Shown: positions 11,432-23,265 of the stretch, in pieces
How the letters are laid out: each line of letters begins with the position of its first letter
Position numbering within the stretch: the first letter of the stretch is position 1
Assembly (NCBI GenBank): GCA_050084515.1
Contig: CM114272.1
Coordinates: 24,862,001 to 24,926,000, forward strand
Source: Blasia pusilla
Lineage: Eukaryota; Marchantiophyta; Marchantiopsida; Blasiales
Length of the DNA: 64,000 nucleotides
Direction of reading: 5' to 3'
Notes under the pieces: generated by a model
What the model was told of the DNA's origin: nothing
The model's input: the letters and a program-made list of their open reading frames with translations, nothing else
Databases searched by the model: none
Made by a program: the position numbers and the translations under genes

Positions 11432-11914
11432 CTATAAGACGCTCTGTCCAAGATAATCCATCTGAAAACCCATCGGGTACAATACTGCCCCTCCAACTAG
11501 TACATCGTACGACTCGGCTGATGTGACTACCGCAGATACTCCCAACCGGGAGCTATCAGTTGCATGATCTAGTCTCAACTGTACAGAAAACTTCTCCCGT
11601 GTCATGAATGGAGATTTATCATTGGCTCCTCCAAGTGATGTTTGAATCTGGAATGGGCAAGGCTCAAGCTCTGACCTCCGAATACCCAAACCAATACATG
11701 CCGCCTTTCCCAACATCAAAGGTTGGGCACCAGAGTCTAACAAGACTCTATCTGGTCTATACACCTGTCCTGTAGGACTCACCAATTGGAATATCCCACT
11801 CCGATTGTCCAACATACATACACCAGGTGTAAGCCTCTCACGATCAATGGCTGGCCGGGCTGGTAATGCATCCATCTTCGCCGCTAGTACCTGCCAAGTA
11901 GCACTGGTACTCAA
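11432..11914 (-). pseudogene. Retroviral-type aspartic protease, copy A
   Basis: The 160-codon frame contains VLLDSGAQPLMLG, with the catalytic Asp in DSG, and the later YDVLVGGAVLYPMGF block that matches the second hydrophobic motif of retropepsins. It would cut the polyprotein as a dimer. The following frame (10837-11496) overlaps it by a shift and carries an acidic linker before methyltransferase motif I. The domain itself looks intact; the joins around it are broken. Confidence 0.8.
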
Positions 11915-12279
11915 TCTACACCTGACATAGAGGGTCGCTCCACCGCAACACCCTCATCCACCTCAGCACGTGTAGCAATAACACCACCACGTTCACACAA
12001 CGTGGCTGCTAGCTGAAATACAAGAGCTAAGTCAACTCCTAAAGCCATCAGCTCCGTGGCCAAAAATAATGGGGATCCCAACACTGAAGTTGCCATCCGC
12101 ATCATCGCCTTTGATCGATGTCGATCCGTGTCTACTACACACGATGTAGATGCCTCAGTCCCCACTGTCGGCTCAATAGGCTACGTAGGAACCATGGATG
12201 GAGTCCTAAGCACCTCAGACAACAAGAATGACTGGGGAAGCCTAGCCTGCCTCCGAGCCTCACTCCTCTGTGGATCCAA

Positions 12280-13890
12280 CTCCACAGTAGCACCATGTGG
12301 CTCTAACGCTCGAGTGGCTCCTCTCGTAACGGCGATACCTCAACCTGTGCTGCACTTGCCATATAAGAGAGATTATGCCCTCCATAAGAGGTGGGAGCCC
12401 TTGCTCTCGAACGTGATCTATGCTGGATACCAGCCATAGTAGCCAACTTTTGCTCCAACTGCTCAATCCAGGCAACCATAGCTGACTCTGTCGTAGTGGT
12501 AGGGATAGCCAACGTAGGCTCTCCAACCATGGTCCACCCCTACCACCTCTACCACCTCGGCCTCTCGGAGCTACTCCACCACGGCCACGGCCTGATCTCA
12601 ACTCTGGATGAAGATCAAAGCAACGCTCTCGAGGATGACCTAGTCTCCCGCAATGATCACACTAAGTTGGGGCCGACTGAGGCCCATCCTCCAAAGTCCG
12701 TCTCCCATCCTCTTGGGGACAAAACTTCCTAACATGATCACCTCCACATGTCCCACATGATTTTCCTTGCTGCGGGGCAGCAAATGAAGGCAATAGTCTC
12801 TGCACAAGTGTCCCTCTAGGACCTGACTTAGGTCGTGTGTACCCCCCACGACTCCCACTACTACTACTACCACCACCACTACTACGAGATTGTGAGGTGG
12901 GCTGCTGAACACGAGAAGTAGTAGTTGTATCCCTACTGAATGCGGATGTCACCACTCTCTGCTTCACCATGTTAAGCTCAATCTTCTCAGATAGAGCAAA
13001 CACATGGGTCAATGTGGGTGAAATATCACTCATAAGAGAAGCATCACGTACCCTACGAGGCAACTCTCTGTCCAAGATCCCATACCAAAATTGGACTCAC
13101 ACCCTCGGTAATTGGAATGAAGCATCGCATACGAGTGTATGCCTCACGAAGACTCTCACCAGTCTTTCGCTCAATTTCTTGAAGACTCCTCAACTTCTCT
13201 GTCTTCACTCCCTGATAGTTCTTCTTCAACCTCTTGAAGAACTCTGCAACGGGGCTGAATGATGGTGGGGCACTAGTACCTCCACTAGAACCCGAGTGGT
13301 ACCTCCATGGGTACCCCCACTCCGACTCGTACTCGTACCACTCAATGTCGGGTTGGCTGGCACAGTAGGAGCACTACTACCAATACCACCATGGGTGATA
13401 GACACATAGCCTCGAGACCAATATTGTCTCCACGCCTCAATCTCTGCAATAGGGTCCTCCCTAAACTCATGGTAATCATCCATGGATGGTCCCTCCAAGT
13501 GCTGAAACAACCCCTTCCAAGCCAAGAAGGGTGTAAACAACGTGGCGTTCCGCAACATCTGCATATCACACCACGTATCAAATTCCTGCATTAAGTCCTC
13601 CAACTCAATGGTGCCCACTGCACCCGAGTATCGTCGTGGGCCCTTCATGGCCCCATATATCCCGTCCATGTCCCAAATCAATGGAGCTGCAACACTCGAT
13701 AACAACGTAGAAGACTCGGTGTTTGGAACACCCTCGTCCTCCTCTTCATCAACCGTCAGAACTGGAAAAGGTAGCCGATACCTAAATCCACTCCGTGTGA
13801 AACCACCACTGTCCGCATCACGGTCCCCAACCAGACCACCCGAACAGCTACATGATGACCAACGCCGATGCCGCACCACCACCAAATTAT
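12280..13890 (-). pseudogene. Gag polyprotein, copy A
   Basis: The N-terminal piece (13226-13885) carries the capsid-like region with GPRRYSGAVGTIELEDL and SMDDYHEFREDPIAEIEAW. The next piece (12662-13075) reads ALSEKIELNMVKQRVV and then a Ser/Gly-rich stretch. It is followed by two zinc knuckles: CGTCGGDHVRKFC (C-x2-C-x3-H-x4-C) and CDHCGRLGHPRERC (C-x2-C-x4-H-x4-C). A TAG (CAG in copy B) separates the knuckles. An RGG-like box and a short coiled coil around 12430-12600 lead into the protease. Gag packages the RNA in the particle. At least two frameshifts are present. Confidence 0.8.
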
Positions 13891-15359
13891 CACCACTAAG
13901 TAACCAAGTGACGTCGATGTCTCTATACTATTCTAGCTCTACTAGCTATGGATGTAGGCAACCTAACCTGTCACCACAAGAAGCCTCCCATGGTCTACTG
14001 GTCATCACTCCAGCCTCACTACCGGTAGCACACAGGAGTAACACTACTCTGGAAATCAGCGTCAACCCTAACAATGGGCGCGCAAGCAAGAAGCAATGAT
14101 GGAGGGGATCCAAACACAGGAAGTCAATGACAACCCTCCAATCGCAAATGTAAATCAAGGTAACATAATCCACCAAATGTGGCGCCCTCTGAATCCACAG
14201 AACCCACCACACAATTCTAACGCAATAGCTACTCCGCCGCGGGTCGATGACGTGCTAGTCGGACTCGCAGCACCTGAAAATATCACCTGCATGGAGAGGC
14301 TACACCGTACTATGCGCTAGAGTTCCATCAACCAAAAAACTTGAGATGCATAAAGCGCCTAACATATCTCCAAACAGCACCAAATGAGCTACACCAGTGT
14401 GTACACATGCATAGTTAAGAACTCATCAGTAAAGCGTCTTCCTGGCAGAATAGCCCAAAGATGGATGACCTGTTATGCAACACTCAAATAAAAAATCCTA
14501 CAAAAATTGCCTTTGGCCCAAGCAAGCTTGCTTGCTTGCTCCTTGCTCCTTACTCCGACTCTCACGTCCACTCGCCCCGAGCTACCACGAGTTGACCCGA
14601 AGCCTCAAAACGCCAAGACATGCCCCGTTTGCCACCCTCACCATGCTTCGCATTGCTTCACTATGGAGAGAGGCCCAACCAAGGCGCCCCAATGGGTTAG
14701 GCGTCTCCAACAACGAACGAGTCACCAACCAACCAGCCCCTCCGATCCGTTGTCCACCATAGCCTTGAGCTAGTCCGCCAAATTTCTATCAACAATTACT
14801 CCACAAATCCTCAACCAAAATTGAATCTGTTTCAACCAGAATTCAATTGACCACCATAGCTATCTCTCCACAAAAACTCAGCTACAACCGAGCTCTGTAC
14901 TCCGAGCTAAAAATCAGACAAACTTGTTGTCCATACACATCCAGAATCACAAATCCGACAGCACTTCCGCCCAGATTCATGCACGCAGAAATCCGCAACG
15001 CTCCACATACTCAAGAACATAGCTTTACATGAGATCACAATACAAGTAGCAATAGGAACCTCTCACCTGATGTGGATGAACTTCAACACAGCTTCCGCAC
15101 TCCAAGCTCTCCACATCAGAAAACCGTCGAACACGAACCAGAATCTTCAATCCTTGATAACTTCCAACTCCCTTGACGAAATCTGGCGATCTAAAGTGCG
15201 TTGGAAAGCTCTCAGCAAGGCACTTCTTTCCCAAAAAACCACGCACCAATTTCCCACCTCCAACATAGGCCACAAGCCACGAACATCCACGGCTGAGTAC
15301 ACAATCAGCCTTAACCAGATCCTACTGATCCACAATCAAACCTACCATCGATCTATTCT
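13891..15359 (-). other. 5' leader of copy A
   Basis: About 1.5 kb lies between the primer site and gag and is conserved in B and C. No frame is conserved across copies. It holds a CTTGCTTGCTCC-rich run near 14525-14560. It probably serves as untranslated leader and packaging region. Confidence 0.6.
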
Positions 15360-15370
15360 AGTTCTTTGAG
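15360..15370 (-). promoter_or_regulatory. Putative self-primer binding site, copy A
   Basis: On the element strand CTCAAAGAACT follows the inner CA of segment A1 directly. It is exactly complementary to AGTTCTTTGAG (plus positions 15533-15543), which lies about 30 nt downstream of the TATA-like box inside A1. No tRNA-type site starting TGG is found here. Confidence 0.6.
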
Positions 15371-15735
15371 TGAAATCCGTGAAAGACCTACTATCATAAA
15401 ACACATATAGAATCACATACAATCGAGCCAAACCCACTCCACGATGGGAGAATCCAGTTGAAGCTTGCGGGAATCACCATAGCCAAGAGCTCTACTCACT
15501 ACCAAGGCTAACTCCCAACGCAAGAGGCTCAACTCAAAGAACTATTTTTTTTTAGTGCACTCCATACTATATCCTCCAACCTAAGAGTGGGCCCTATTGG
15601 AAAAGTCACCCTCAACTGAGTAACCCCCAACCCTATGTATGAAACCGCATCTCTACCTAGACACTACGGCCCCACATAAGGTATGGCCTCTACTAGCACA
15701 CTATATTCTACGACATAATCCGTATGGTCATGACA
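15371..15735 (-). repeat. 5' terminal segment A1 of copy A, promoter-bearing
   Basis: Shared with 28810-29177, 31473-31840 and, as A2, 19540-19905. On the element strand it starts TGTCATGACCATACGG and ends GGATTTCA. The TATA box of B and C (GGATATAAGG) is changed here to GGATATAGTATGG, and one arm of the hairpin at the presumed start site is replaced by an A-run. Confidence 0.8.
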
Positions 15736-15739
15736 ATTA

Positions 15740-16120
15740 CTCCTACAGGAGATGGTGAAAGAAAACAAAAGGCCATCACCTAAAATTTATGGGTTCATAG
15801 TTGACAATCCACAATCAAGATGGATTGCTATGTTCAATCTAGAGTTCAGTTGGAAAGGGAGGTTGGATGCTTTCTATTGGCAATAATCCATGACTTGCTA
15901 CATGAAATCTTGCATCAAGGAGAATAAAGGAATGGATCACGTTGCTCTACGACAACCTTGCAAGGACATCCAAACCTTGAAAAAAGCCATGGAGTGCCAA
16001 GGAGAACTTCATATGTGGTGGCAAAAGCATGCAATTGAGGGGCAATATAAAGAATTTTTTTCATGGTTGAGTTGGTGGACAATTCATATGAGGCATTGGG
16101 AAACTTTGGAAAGTGAGTAG
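15740..16120 (+). pseudogene. SWIM-type transposase-like gene, central exon
   Basis: The frame reads PSPKIYGFIVDNPQSRW, then DAFYWQ, stop, SMTCYMKSCIKENKG, and ends WLSWWTIHMRHW. It matches the minus-strand copy at the right window edge (IYGFMADNAQPRW, DAFHWQQSVTRYIKSC, WLSWWTVRMRQW). A TAA replaces a Gln codon after DAFYWQ. A good splice donor (GAAAGTGAGT) ends the block, and the palindrome array follows. From memory, related proteins in mosses, lycophytes and algae carry a SWIM zinc finger. I take it for a transposase or a domesticated derivative; the role is not known. Confidence 0.6.
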
Positions 16121-16170
16121 AATAGTTTTTCCTTTCCAACTCATATATACAACGTGTTGAGTTATGTCAA

Positions 16171-16640
16171 TTGCAACCCCTCTGAATCCGATAGGTTGCA
16201 AATAATTCTGTTTGGAAATCCATCGGAATCTGACAGGTTGCATTAGTTTTCAACGTATCGGATTCCGATGAGTTGCAAGAAAAATTTGGTCAAAATTTGT
16301 TCTTGCAACCTGTCTAAATCCAACATGTTGCAAATATTAGTGTTTTGTAACCCTTCAGATTCAAACTTGTTGCATGAGTTTTCAACTTGGTGGATTTTGA
16401 CGGGTTGCAAGAAAATGATGTTTGGGATATATTGTTGCAACCTGTCCAAATCTGACAAGTTGCAAAACCTAAGTCTTGTCCAACCCAGATTGAGAGATAT
16501 TGCATGAGTTTTCAACTCATCGAATTTTGACGGGTTGGAAGAAATTTGTGTTCGGGTTATATTGCTGCAACCTATCTGAATCCAACGTGTTGCAAATATT
16601 TCTCCTCTACAATCCCTCAAAATCAAACATGTTGCAAGCC
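16171..16640. repeat. Array of about 30-bp palindromes in a ~131-bp higher-order repeat
   Basis: About eleven imperfect palindromes of the form TTGCAACCTGTC-(A/G)AATC-(C/T)GACAGGTTGCAA occur with 5-25 bp between them. The starts of equivalent units (16171, 16303, 16435, 16565) give a period near 131 bp with three palindromes per period. The array lies after the splice donor of the SWIM-type exon. An array of related units follows the other copy of this gene. Confidence 0.75.
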
Positions 16641-16799
16641 CCCTAATTTTTTTCATTTTAGCATTCTATACTCCACCCTCATTTAAGAAAATGGCGTGTG
16701 TAGGGATTCAACATTCGTGAAAATCCCTTGTTGAGGCATGCCAATAAGACAATTTTGTTCTATATTGGATTTATATGCTAAAGAAAGTATATTGAATTT

Positions 16800-17965
16800 A
16801 CACAAGTCAAGCTTCAGTATCGAGGAACAAATATTGTGATTGATTTGGCTAATAAAATATCCCACCAAGGTATTCGGAAACACCGAATAGCTCCCAAATT
16901 TCGAGTTGGAGTATCTCATGCAAAATCTGTAAATGTCTTATTTCAGAATTCCTCTATTGTTGGGGCTTCCCATCATCTTGGCTCCGGAGTTAATAAAAAA
17001 TGTGGCATTATTGTCATAGAGGCGGGTTATAATCTCGAAAGGTGGCATATTTCTTGAAGCATCCTCGGACGTGGATCCATTTGTAGAGTTGGATCGTATC
17101 TGATAGAATAAGGTGAGTATGCAACACATTCTTGAATAAGAACTGTATAAAGACAGGATGACCACTTCCAAGCTTCAAGGGGCTAAAAAATTTTGATTAA
17201 ATTACAAGGAATGGAATCAGTTGAACTATTTATTTTGTCAAAATGAATCATGCGCGTTCAAAAAATCATAACCAACTGCCATTAGAGCTCCAGGGAATAT
17301 CCCACGATTTGGCCCACTATTGCAGATACCAATTGTACTCATGATGAAGTGGACAATCTTTAAGTGCTAGGTTCAAGCTGGTAGACGGAAGGAGTTTAGA
17401 ACACATTCGTATGATAGAGTCATTTGCATTTTGGATCCAACCTAAGATTGATGTCAACTTGTATCTTGAAAAGGTGGATGATCTCAATCCACTATTTCTA
17501 TTTGAGTCTATTAATAGAGTGAAGAGAAACAAAATGTGTAGACCATTGGTGGAGAGGGAAAATAAAAATGCATCAGCACGCGAGGCTAACACAGAAGTCA
17601 TTTCCACAAAAGATGTGTATAGTGGGAATGGAATAGAAAACATGTATTGGATTAGGAACAACACCCTGAGTTTGAATGTTTTTGGAGTGAATGTTGTACA
17701 CATCTGTTGCTTTCCCACATGTTCCTATGATGACTGTGTCCAAAGAGAGACAAGTGGGAAGATTTACTTCTCTTGTAAGCACATGTATTATGTGTTGCTC
17801 AGAGCTTTAAGAGAGACAAACCTAGGAGTAGGAATCCACCAACCAATTTTGTCACTGAAAGGAGTGCACAATATCCTAAATAAGCCACTCTCAGGATGCA
17901 ACATCAAGTTTGAGAGTGTAGTTTGGAAATGCCAAACTATTCACTGTGAAGTTGAACTTTAATGT
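16800..17965 (+). pseudogene. SWIM-type gene, 3' exons with zinc-finger-like motif
   Basis: Two frames are recognisable. At 16836-17057 the product reads VIDLANKISHQGIRKHR and ends ERWHIS; an acceptor-like CAG precedes it at about 16817. At 17411-17962 (183 codons) a Cys/His cluster, CSYDDC followed by YFSCKHMYYVLL, resembles the SWIM zinc finger (two Cys, then CxH) common in MULE-like transposases and FAR1-type proteins. Stops and a frameshift separate the two pieces, and I cannot place the exon joins. It is probably the C-terminal half of the gene whose earlier parts lie on both sides of copy A. Confidence 0.5.
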
Positions 17966-18079
17966 TCTTTGGACACTCTTTTCCAGACCTTGGATGGAAA
18001 AAGTTAAATTTTCCATATTTGTCCTTCCAATGAATTTTCCTATTTTATAACTATGTATTAAGTGATGATTGGATATAGG

Positions 18080-19250
18080 ATTGTTTCATGTATGGTTCAA
18101 TCTGTCGAATTCAAACGGATTGACAATAGTTTTTTTCTCTCTCCTCTCTTGTCTCTCCTCTTACCGCACCTCCTCACGTAAACATCTCATCCTTCTGATT
18201 GGAGTGGGAAAATTTGTCCTTACAAAGTTTATTGCTAGAGATGGATGCTCAATTCATCTCCAACTTGGGAATCTAGTTACTCTATTGGGTCTCTCCTTTT
18301 GACATTATGTTCGTGAGGTCCATCATTTTAACATAGAGCGCTAAATCATGTGAATTTTAAGCTCCAAGCTCTATTGGAGGATTCACATTCAAGACATCCT
18401 CATCGGTTTATTGGGAGCAAAAGTCTCCTTCTCTCGCTTTGGTTGAGGGAACGGTTTGTCTCTTGGTTTTTGGAGTTTAACTCAATTTTTCAGTGTAGAT
18501 CCACCCACCATTATGATCTTCACGCCCTTGTTTGTTCAAATCCTTTCCTTGTCTCTTGCATCCTTCCCATGTGGTGAGGCCTGAACTGCGACCTCAAGAC
18601 TCCAATCACTATTCTCCAAAGCGTCTAGTCATCTCCTACAACCCAAAGTTCATGCTTACCAAGGATTGACTTTGATACCGTGTGTCATGCACCTATTCTC
18701 TTGAACACCTATCTTGTGTGCTACAAAAACTTGCATGTGATAGGTCACACTCTTCTTTTCTCATCTACCCCCAAATACACTCATATTAGCCACGTATTGG
18801 GTTAAGTAGCCTTGCGCCTCATGAGTTTGGATCTCAAGCCACCCTTCAAATCCACCAGATCTAGAAGGGGTCAGATATCGACCTAATCCCTCACTCCCTA
18901 ATACAAGTAAGTCATTCAAGACTTGGGATAGACTTCCTTGATAGTCTAGGGACCTGAAGCCACACTAGCATGCACGACAATCCCAAATTCCTAATGGACC
19001 TTGAACAAGTCTCTAATCGAGACTCTCTATGTGAGTTATAAGTCAAGATCCAAGGTTGGCATCCATTATTGGACTACTTAGACTTCACTTAGTGTCAAAA
19101 TCCCAAACCCAACCTCTTGATCAATCCATCACATGCCCTTGGTTCATCCCCATGGTTTTGAAGATATGATTTAGGTTCCAAACACCCTTAGAGACCACCT
19201 TCTTACATAAGGTTCTAGAAAAATCCACCCTTTTCCTTTATCCAAGGAAT
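18080..19250. repeat. Dispersed repeat R1, copy 2
   Basis: It resembles 1-1250 in the same orientation and has no coding frame. It forms the left context of copy B. Confidence 0.4.
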
Positions 19251-19432
19251 CTTTCATAGTAGATGAGACGTAGGACGAGATAGTATAGAGGCCTTAGAGG
19301 GATCTTGTGCTTCCCTATTTTGAGAGGATATATGTGACTTGCTCTCATGAGGTGATGCACAAATGTAGGTCATTTTACCCTTTATGAGGAGTGACAACCT
19401 TGGATAGATTGACCCTCTCATCCTTTGTATAG

Positions 19433-19539
19433 TGTCGTGCGAATCCACATCGTCATACAACATACATCGCTGACATACCATACGCACATACATACATAAC
19501 ATAGACGAGAGTATCCACAAACGCAAGTGTACCACAACT
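19433..19539 (-). repeat. Outer 3' segment B2 of copy B
   Basis: A 107-bp copy of segment B at the very 3' end. It abuts A2 as GGATTTCA-GT-TGTGG on the element strand. The GT equals the two bases that precede TGTGG after the polypurine tract at B1, as expected for a join between the end of one B-A unit and the start of the next. Confidence 0.75.
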
Positions 19540-19905
19540 GAAATCCATGAAAGACCTACTGTCATAAAACACGTTTACAATCACATACAATCGAGCCAAA
19601 CCCACTCCACGATGGGAGAATCTAGGTCGAAGCTTGCGAGAAACACCATAGCCAAGAGCTCTACTCACTACCAAGGCTAACTCCCAACGCAACAGGCTCA
19701 ACTCAAAGAACTTACTGTTCTTTGAGGGCAAGCCACCTTATATCCTCCAAACTAAGAGCGGGCCCCTTGGGAAAGTCACCCCAAGTGAGTAACCCCCAAC
19801 CCTATGTATGGAACCGCATCTCTACCAAGCCACTACGGTCCTACATAAGGAATGGCCTCTACCAAAGACACCATACTCTACGACATAATCCGTATGGTCA
19901 TGACG
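19540..19905 (-). repeat. Segment A2 of copy B
   Basis: A nearly identical second copy of the promoter-bearing segment A, lying between B1 and B2. It keeps the TATA box (complement of CCTTATATCC) and the hairpin with AGTTCTTTGAG. Confidence 0.8.
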
Positions 19906-20011
19906 GTTGTCGTGCGAATCCACATCCTCATACAACATACATCTGACATACCATACACACATACATACATAACATAGACGAGAGTATCCACAAACGCAAT
20001 GTACCACAACT
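19906..20011 (-). repeat. Segment B1 of copy B and abutted-end junction
   Basis: B1 starts at 19908. Between A2 and B1 lies a 2-bp spacer (19906-19907), so the outer words TGTCGTG and CATGAC face each other almost directly. The C run just right of 20011 is the complement of the polypurine tract. Confidence 0.75.
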
Positions 20012-20166
20012 CGCCCCCTAACTAGCGGTTAGGTCCTCTAACTCCAGGTAGCCCTATACATCTACTACATGCTATACACCTTCTTGGGTGCCCGAATCGA
20101 AGGCCGGGTGCTAGGTTGCCCCATCGTTAGTCGCACATCCGTAATCCATATCATGCAAAGATCAAG

Positions 20167-20620
20167 TCATCTACCTCTCCTAAGTACATCGAGGACAAAC
20201 CCACCTTCCAGAGGAACAACATCCAAACGTGGAGTCAAACACATCATGTGCCAACCCCTAGAACATCGATCACACACCAACATACGGGCTACGTTACCAG
20301 CAGACCCACACAACATGCACCTCAAGCTAGCACGTATCATGGCTAAGCTTGGGTCAACAAGATACCATCCACATTTGGAAGATGACATGGCGCACAATTA
20401 CGCACATGGTCCTTCCAAACAACTCCATCACGACCCTCCAACATGAGAACTCCGAAGCTAACACCTCACGACTTCGTAAAATAGTGCGGCTGCCGTCACA
20501 TCCAACGTTGTCGGGCAATCTGCTGCAAATAGACATAGTCCCCACATGGAACCTACTGAATCGATGGTCGATAACCTCCACCCGAATGGTTGCATACCGC
20601 AACGTATCCCTGTGTTGAGC
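20167..20620 (-). pseudogene. Integrase tail and PHD finger, copy B
   Basis: The product reads LRCMLCGSAGNVARMLVCD followed by CSRGWHMMCLTP, then shifts frame (LDVVPLEGG), so the last Cys pair is out of phase. The upstream tail (GTMSICSRLPDNVGC and related) is badly broken by small indels. Same domain order as the other copies. Confidence 0.7.
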
Positions 20621-21689
20621 AATGGCAAGATTCTCAAAGGTCGTTGGCATAACTCTCGAAAGAGCTTGAGAACACACCCTCATCCACATCTCTAGGTCAT
20701 CAAGGTTCACCACCTCACTAGACAACGACAATGCCGGCAAGTCCGATCTCGCCGTATAATGAAAATAAGGTGAGAAGGAAGCCAAGGATGCTTGGCATGA
20801 ACCTATACCCCATGGCTAACCATGGCAACCGAATATCCAGTCTCCAAGATGCCCCTTCAGAGGCCATACTTGCGCAATGCCCTCTTCACCGCCTCGAACC
20901 ACGCTCAGCCAAACCATCCGCCTCGGATGATCTCAGACGTGGTCCGATGATCAATCAACGCCTTGTCACACAAGACTGAAACTCACCCCTGGGACTCAGA
21001 CTCGGTCGGTCAAGACTTCACCGGTGCACCAAAATGACTAAGCACTCTATCCGAAAACATACGCCTTCCCTCACTTGCCTTGTCCGTAATGCCACCAACT
21101 CAATCCACTTGGAGAAGTGCTCCACCATCACCAACACATATCGATGATCTCGCACAATCAACGGTAACGGTCCCTGCAAAGTCCACACTCCAACGGTAAC
21201 CCAACCCCATAATAGGCAGGGGTGTAATCGTGGTGTAGGGGCATTGAATGATGCCCTCACCCGGTCACAAACCATACAACGTGACACCAACTCGCTGCAC
21301 TTGAGTATGCATGCCACGCCACCAATCTTGACCAAGGAGTAAGCTATACGTACGCTTTATCCCAAAATTTCCCAAACTCCTCATGGGCATGTCGCACAAT
21401 GCGCTCTCTCTGAGCCAAATGGCACTACTCGTACTCTACCATCCTCCCACACACGGAGAATATGTATTCCCTCCAATCGATACCTCTTAGCACGTTGAAG
21501 AACACGGTCTCGCTCCTTGGCACTCACTATGCCTGGCACCCTAATGGTCCGTAGGAACTCCAACACCAACGCATCATCATGAATATCACGCTGATCCGTA
21601 CCACCATCTCCAACCTTAGGATCTGAAGGCTGGCCATCTACCCTTTGACTAGAGTAAGATATCATGTGGTCCTCCATACTAGAGTCCAC
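20621..21689 (-). pseudogene. Ty3/gypsy integrase, copy B
   Basis: Recognisable parts are NLDDLEMWMRVCSQ near 20690, MVEHFSKWIELVALRTRQ and the CMVCDRVRASFNAPTP block (21018-21335). The linker from the RNase H side (21381-21689) is DGGTDQRDIHDDALVLEFLR. Indels break the frame at many places, including both catalytic Asp regions. The HAHEE region reads with Asn where copy A has His. Confidence 0.8.
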
Positions 21690-23260
21690 CTAACCAACAT
21701 AAAAGGCGGATGCATGCCAACCTGGCACCATCTCCTCATCAACCTCGCCATGCCATCTAGCCCCAGTTGTATCCTTTTGGCTAGTATATGGGTTCCTACT
21801 CAACCCATCAACATCAAGGTTGGCATCTCCAGGTCTATGTACCATCTGAAAGTCATACTCCTGTAAGATAAGAGCCCACCGTGCAAGCTTCCGTGTAAGC
21901 TTGTCAGACTCCATCAACCACTTGAGCGGCTGGTGATCAGTAACAAGGGTAAATTGTGTGCCAAACAAGTAACACCTAAAGTGTGCCACAACCCACACTA
22001 CTGCCAAGCACTCTCCCTCATATGAACTATAGCGCGACTCTCTGCATTATTCGAACGACTTGCATAGGCCAACACAAACTCCATATGCTCATCATCATGT
22101 TGTGTCAACACCGCTCCAAGTCCCAACCTACTCCAATCGTGTGTGTAATCGAAATGGGCGCCCTCTAATAGGTCTCCTCAAGATAGGCGCCGCCACCAAT
22201 GGGCCTTAAGCTCCACAAAAGCTCTCTCTGATCATCTCCCAGTGCCACTCTTGATCTGATTTCAGCAATTGGTTCAAAGGCTTTGCCATAGCACTAAATC
22301 CTTTCACATACCTCCGATAGTAGTTCGCCAATCCCATGAATGCTCAAACTCTACTCACATCTATCGGACGTGGAATAAGTGCAATAGCCTCCACCTTTGC
22401 TTTCTTTGAACTCCCAAACCACCTGGATAGATCACATGACCCAAGTACTCAACATCCTCATGGAAGAACTTACACTTTCTGGATGCAAACGTAGACCATG
22501 AGCTTTCAACCGCTCAAACACCATCTGCAAATGTATCGATGCTCCTCCACCATGTTCTTTGAACACCAAGATATCATCAATGTAACACCGAACAAAATCC
22601 AACCCTACTAGGATCCTGTCCATCACTCTCTGAAACTCGGTAGATGCATTCTTCAACCCAAAGGGTAAGAATTTCCACTGGTACAAACAATCCTTGCCAT
22701 GAGAGTTGACACCCCAAAATGCTGTCTTGGCCTTGTCACTCTCCTGAATCGGTAATTGATGGTATCTTGCTCGAAGATCTAAAGTACTGAAAATCTTTGC
22801 CTGTCTCACCACATCAAAGATCTCCTCAGGTGTAGGCATGACATACCTATCGGCCTTGGTTTGCCGATTGATAGGACGGTAATCTCCACACATCCGCCTA
22901 TCCGTGTAGTTGCCATGCATATCCTTTTTTTTAGCAGCATGACGTGGGCGATGCATATTCTCCATGCGACAACTCCACTAATCCAGCCTCCAAAAGATCC
23001 AACGTCCTACTCTGAATCAGGTCCCTCTCCATATCACTATATCGGTAGGGACGACGGAAGATTGGCATATCACTAGCCAAATCAATCCGTATTCCGGGTC
23101 CAACCAAAGCACCCAACTCCTTCATGCTAAAGGCAAAACAACTCCTATAAGCACGTAGGAACTGTGTCAAGCGTCGTTTCTCACCTCCCGTAAGCTTGGG
23201 CCCAAGTAATGGCTCCCAAGTCTCCTCCACTGGCACACTAGAGGGAGAGGACGATGCCAT
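21690..23260 (-). pseudogene. Reverse transcriptase and RNase H, copy B
   Basis: The frame 22931-23260 gives the N-terminal RT (IRIDLASDMPIFRRPYRYSD), and 22432-22965 gives the palm with LDLRARYHQLPIQ and an intact CYIDDILVF. The G-to-R change in LDLRAGYHQ is shared with copy C. RNase H follows at 21690-22300 (TDHQPLKWLMESDKL; VHRPGDANLDVDGLSRN). Frameshifts near 22450, 22540 and 22960 break the enzyme. Confidence 0.87.
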
Positions 23261-23265
23261 TGGTC

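Larger units (their letters stand above)
6459..15735 (-). mobile_element. Ty3/gypsy retrotransposon copy A with DNMT and PHD domains (A1-genes-B1)
   Basis: A complete unit runs from TGTCGTGCG at the left to CATGACA at the right. It is flanked by GTTA (6455-6458) and ATTA (15736-15739), a 4-bp target duplication with one mismatch. Joining the flanks restores the reading frame of the host SWIM-type gene, which independently fixes both ends. Gene order on the minus strand is gag, protease, DNA methyltransferase, RT/RNase H, integrase, PHD finger. It has the 5' segment A1 and the 3' segment B1 only; there is no direct terminal repeat. Many frameshifts and stops make it non-functional. It is the most diverged of copies A, B and C; B and C share derived changes that A lacks. 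Confidence 0.9.

Noticed and set aside
16171-16640. CRISPR-like array
   Set aside because: Units are imperfect palindromes with variable spacing and a nested 131-bp period, in a eukaryotic setting with no cas genes.
19433-19905. Ordinary solo LTR next to copy B
   Set aside because: The ATAG target duplication encloses this piece together with copy B, and no duplication surrounds it alone.
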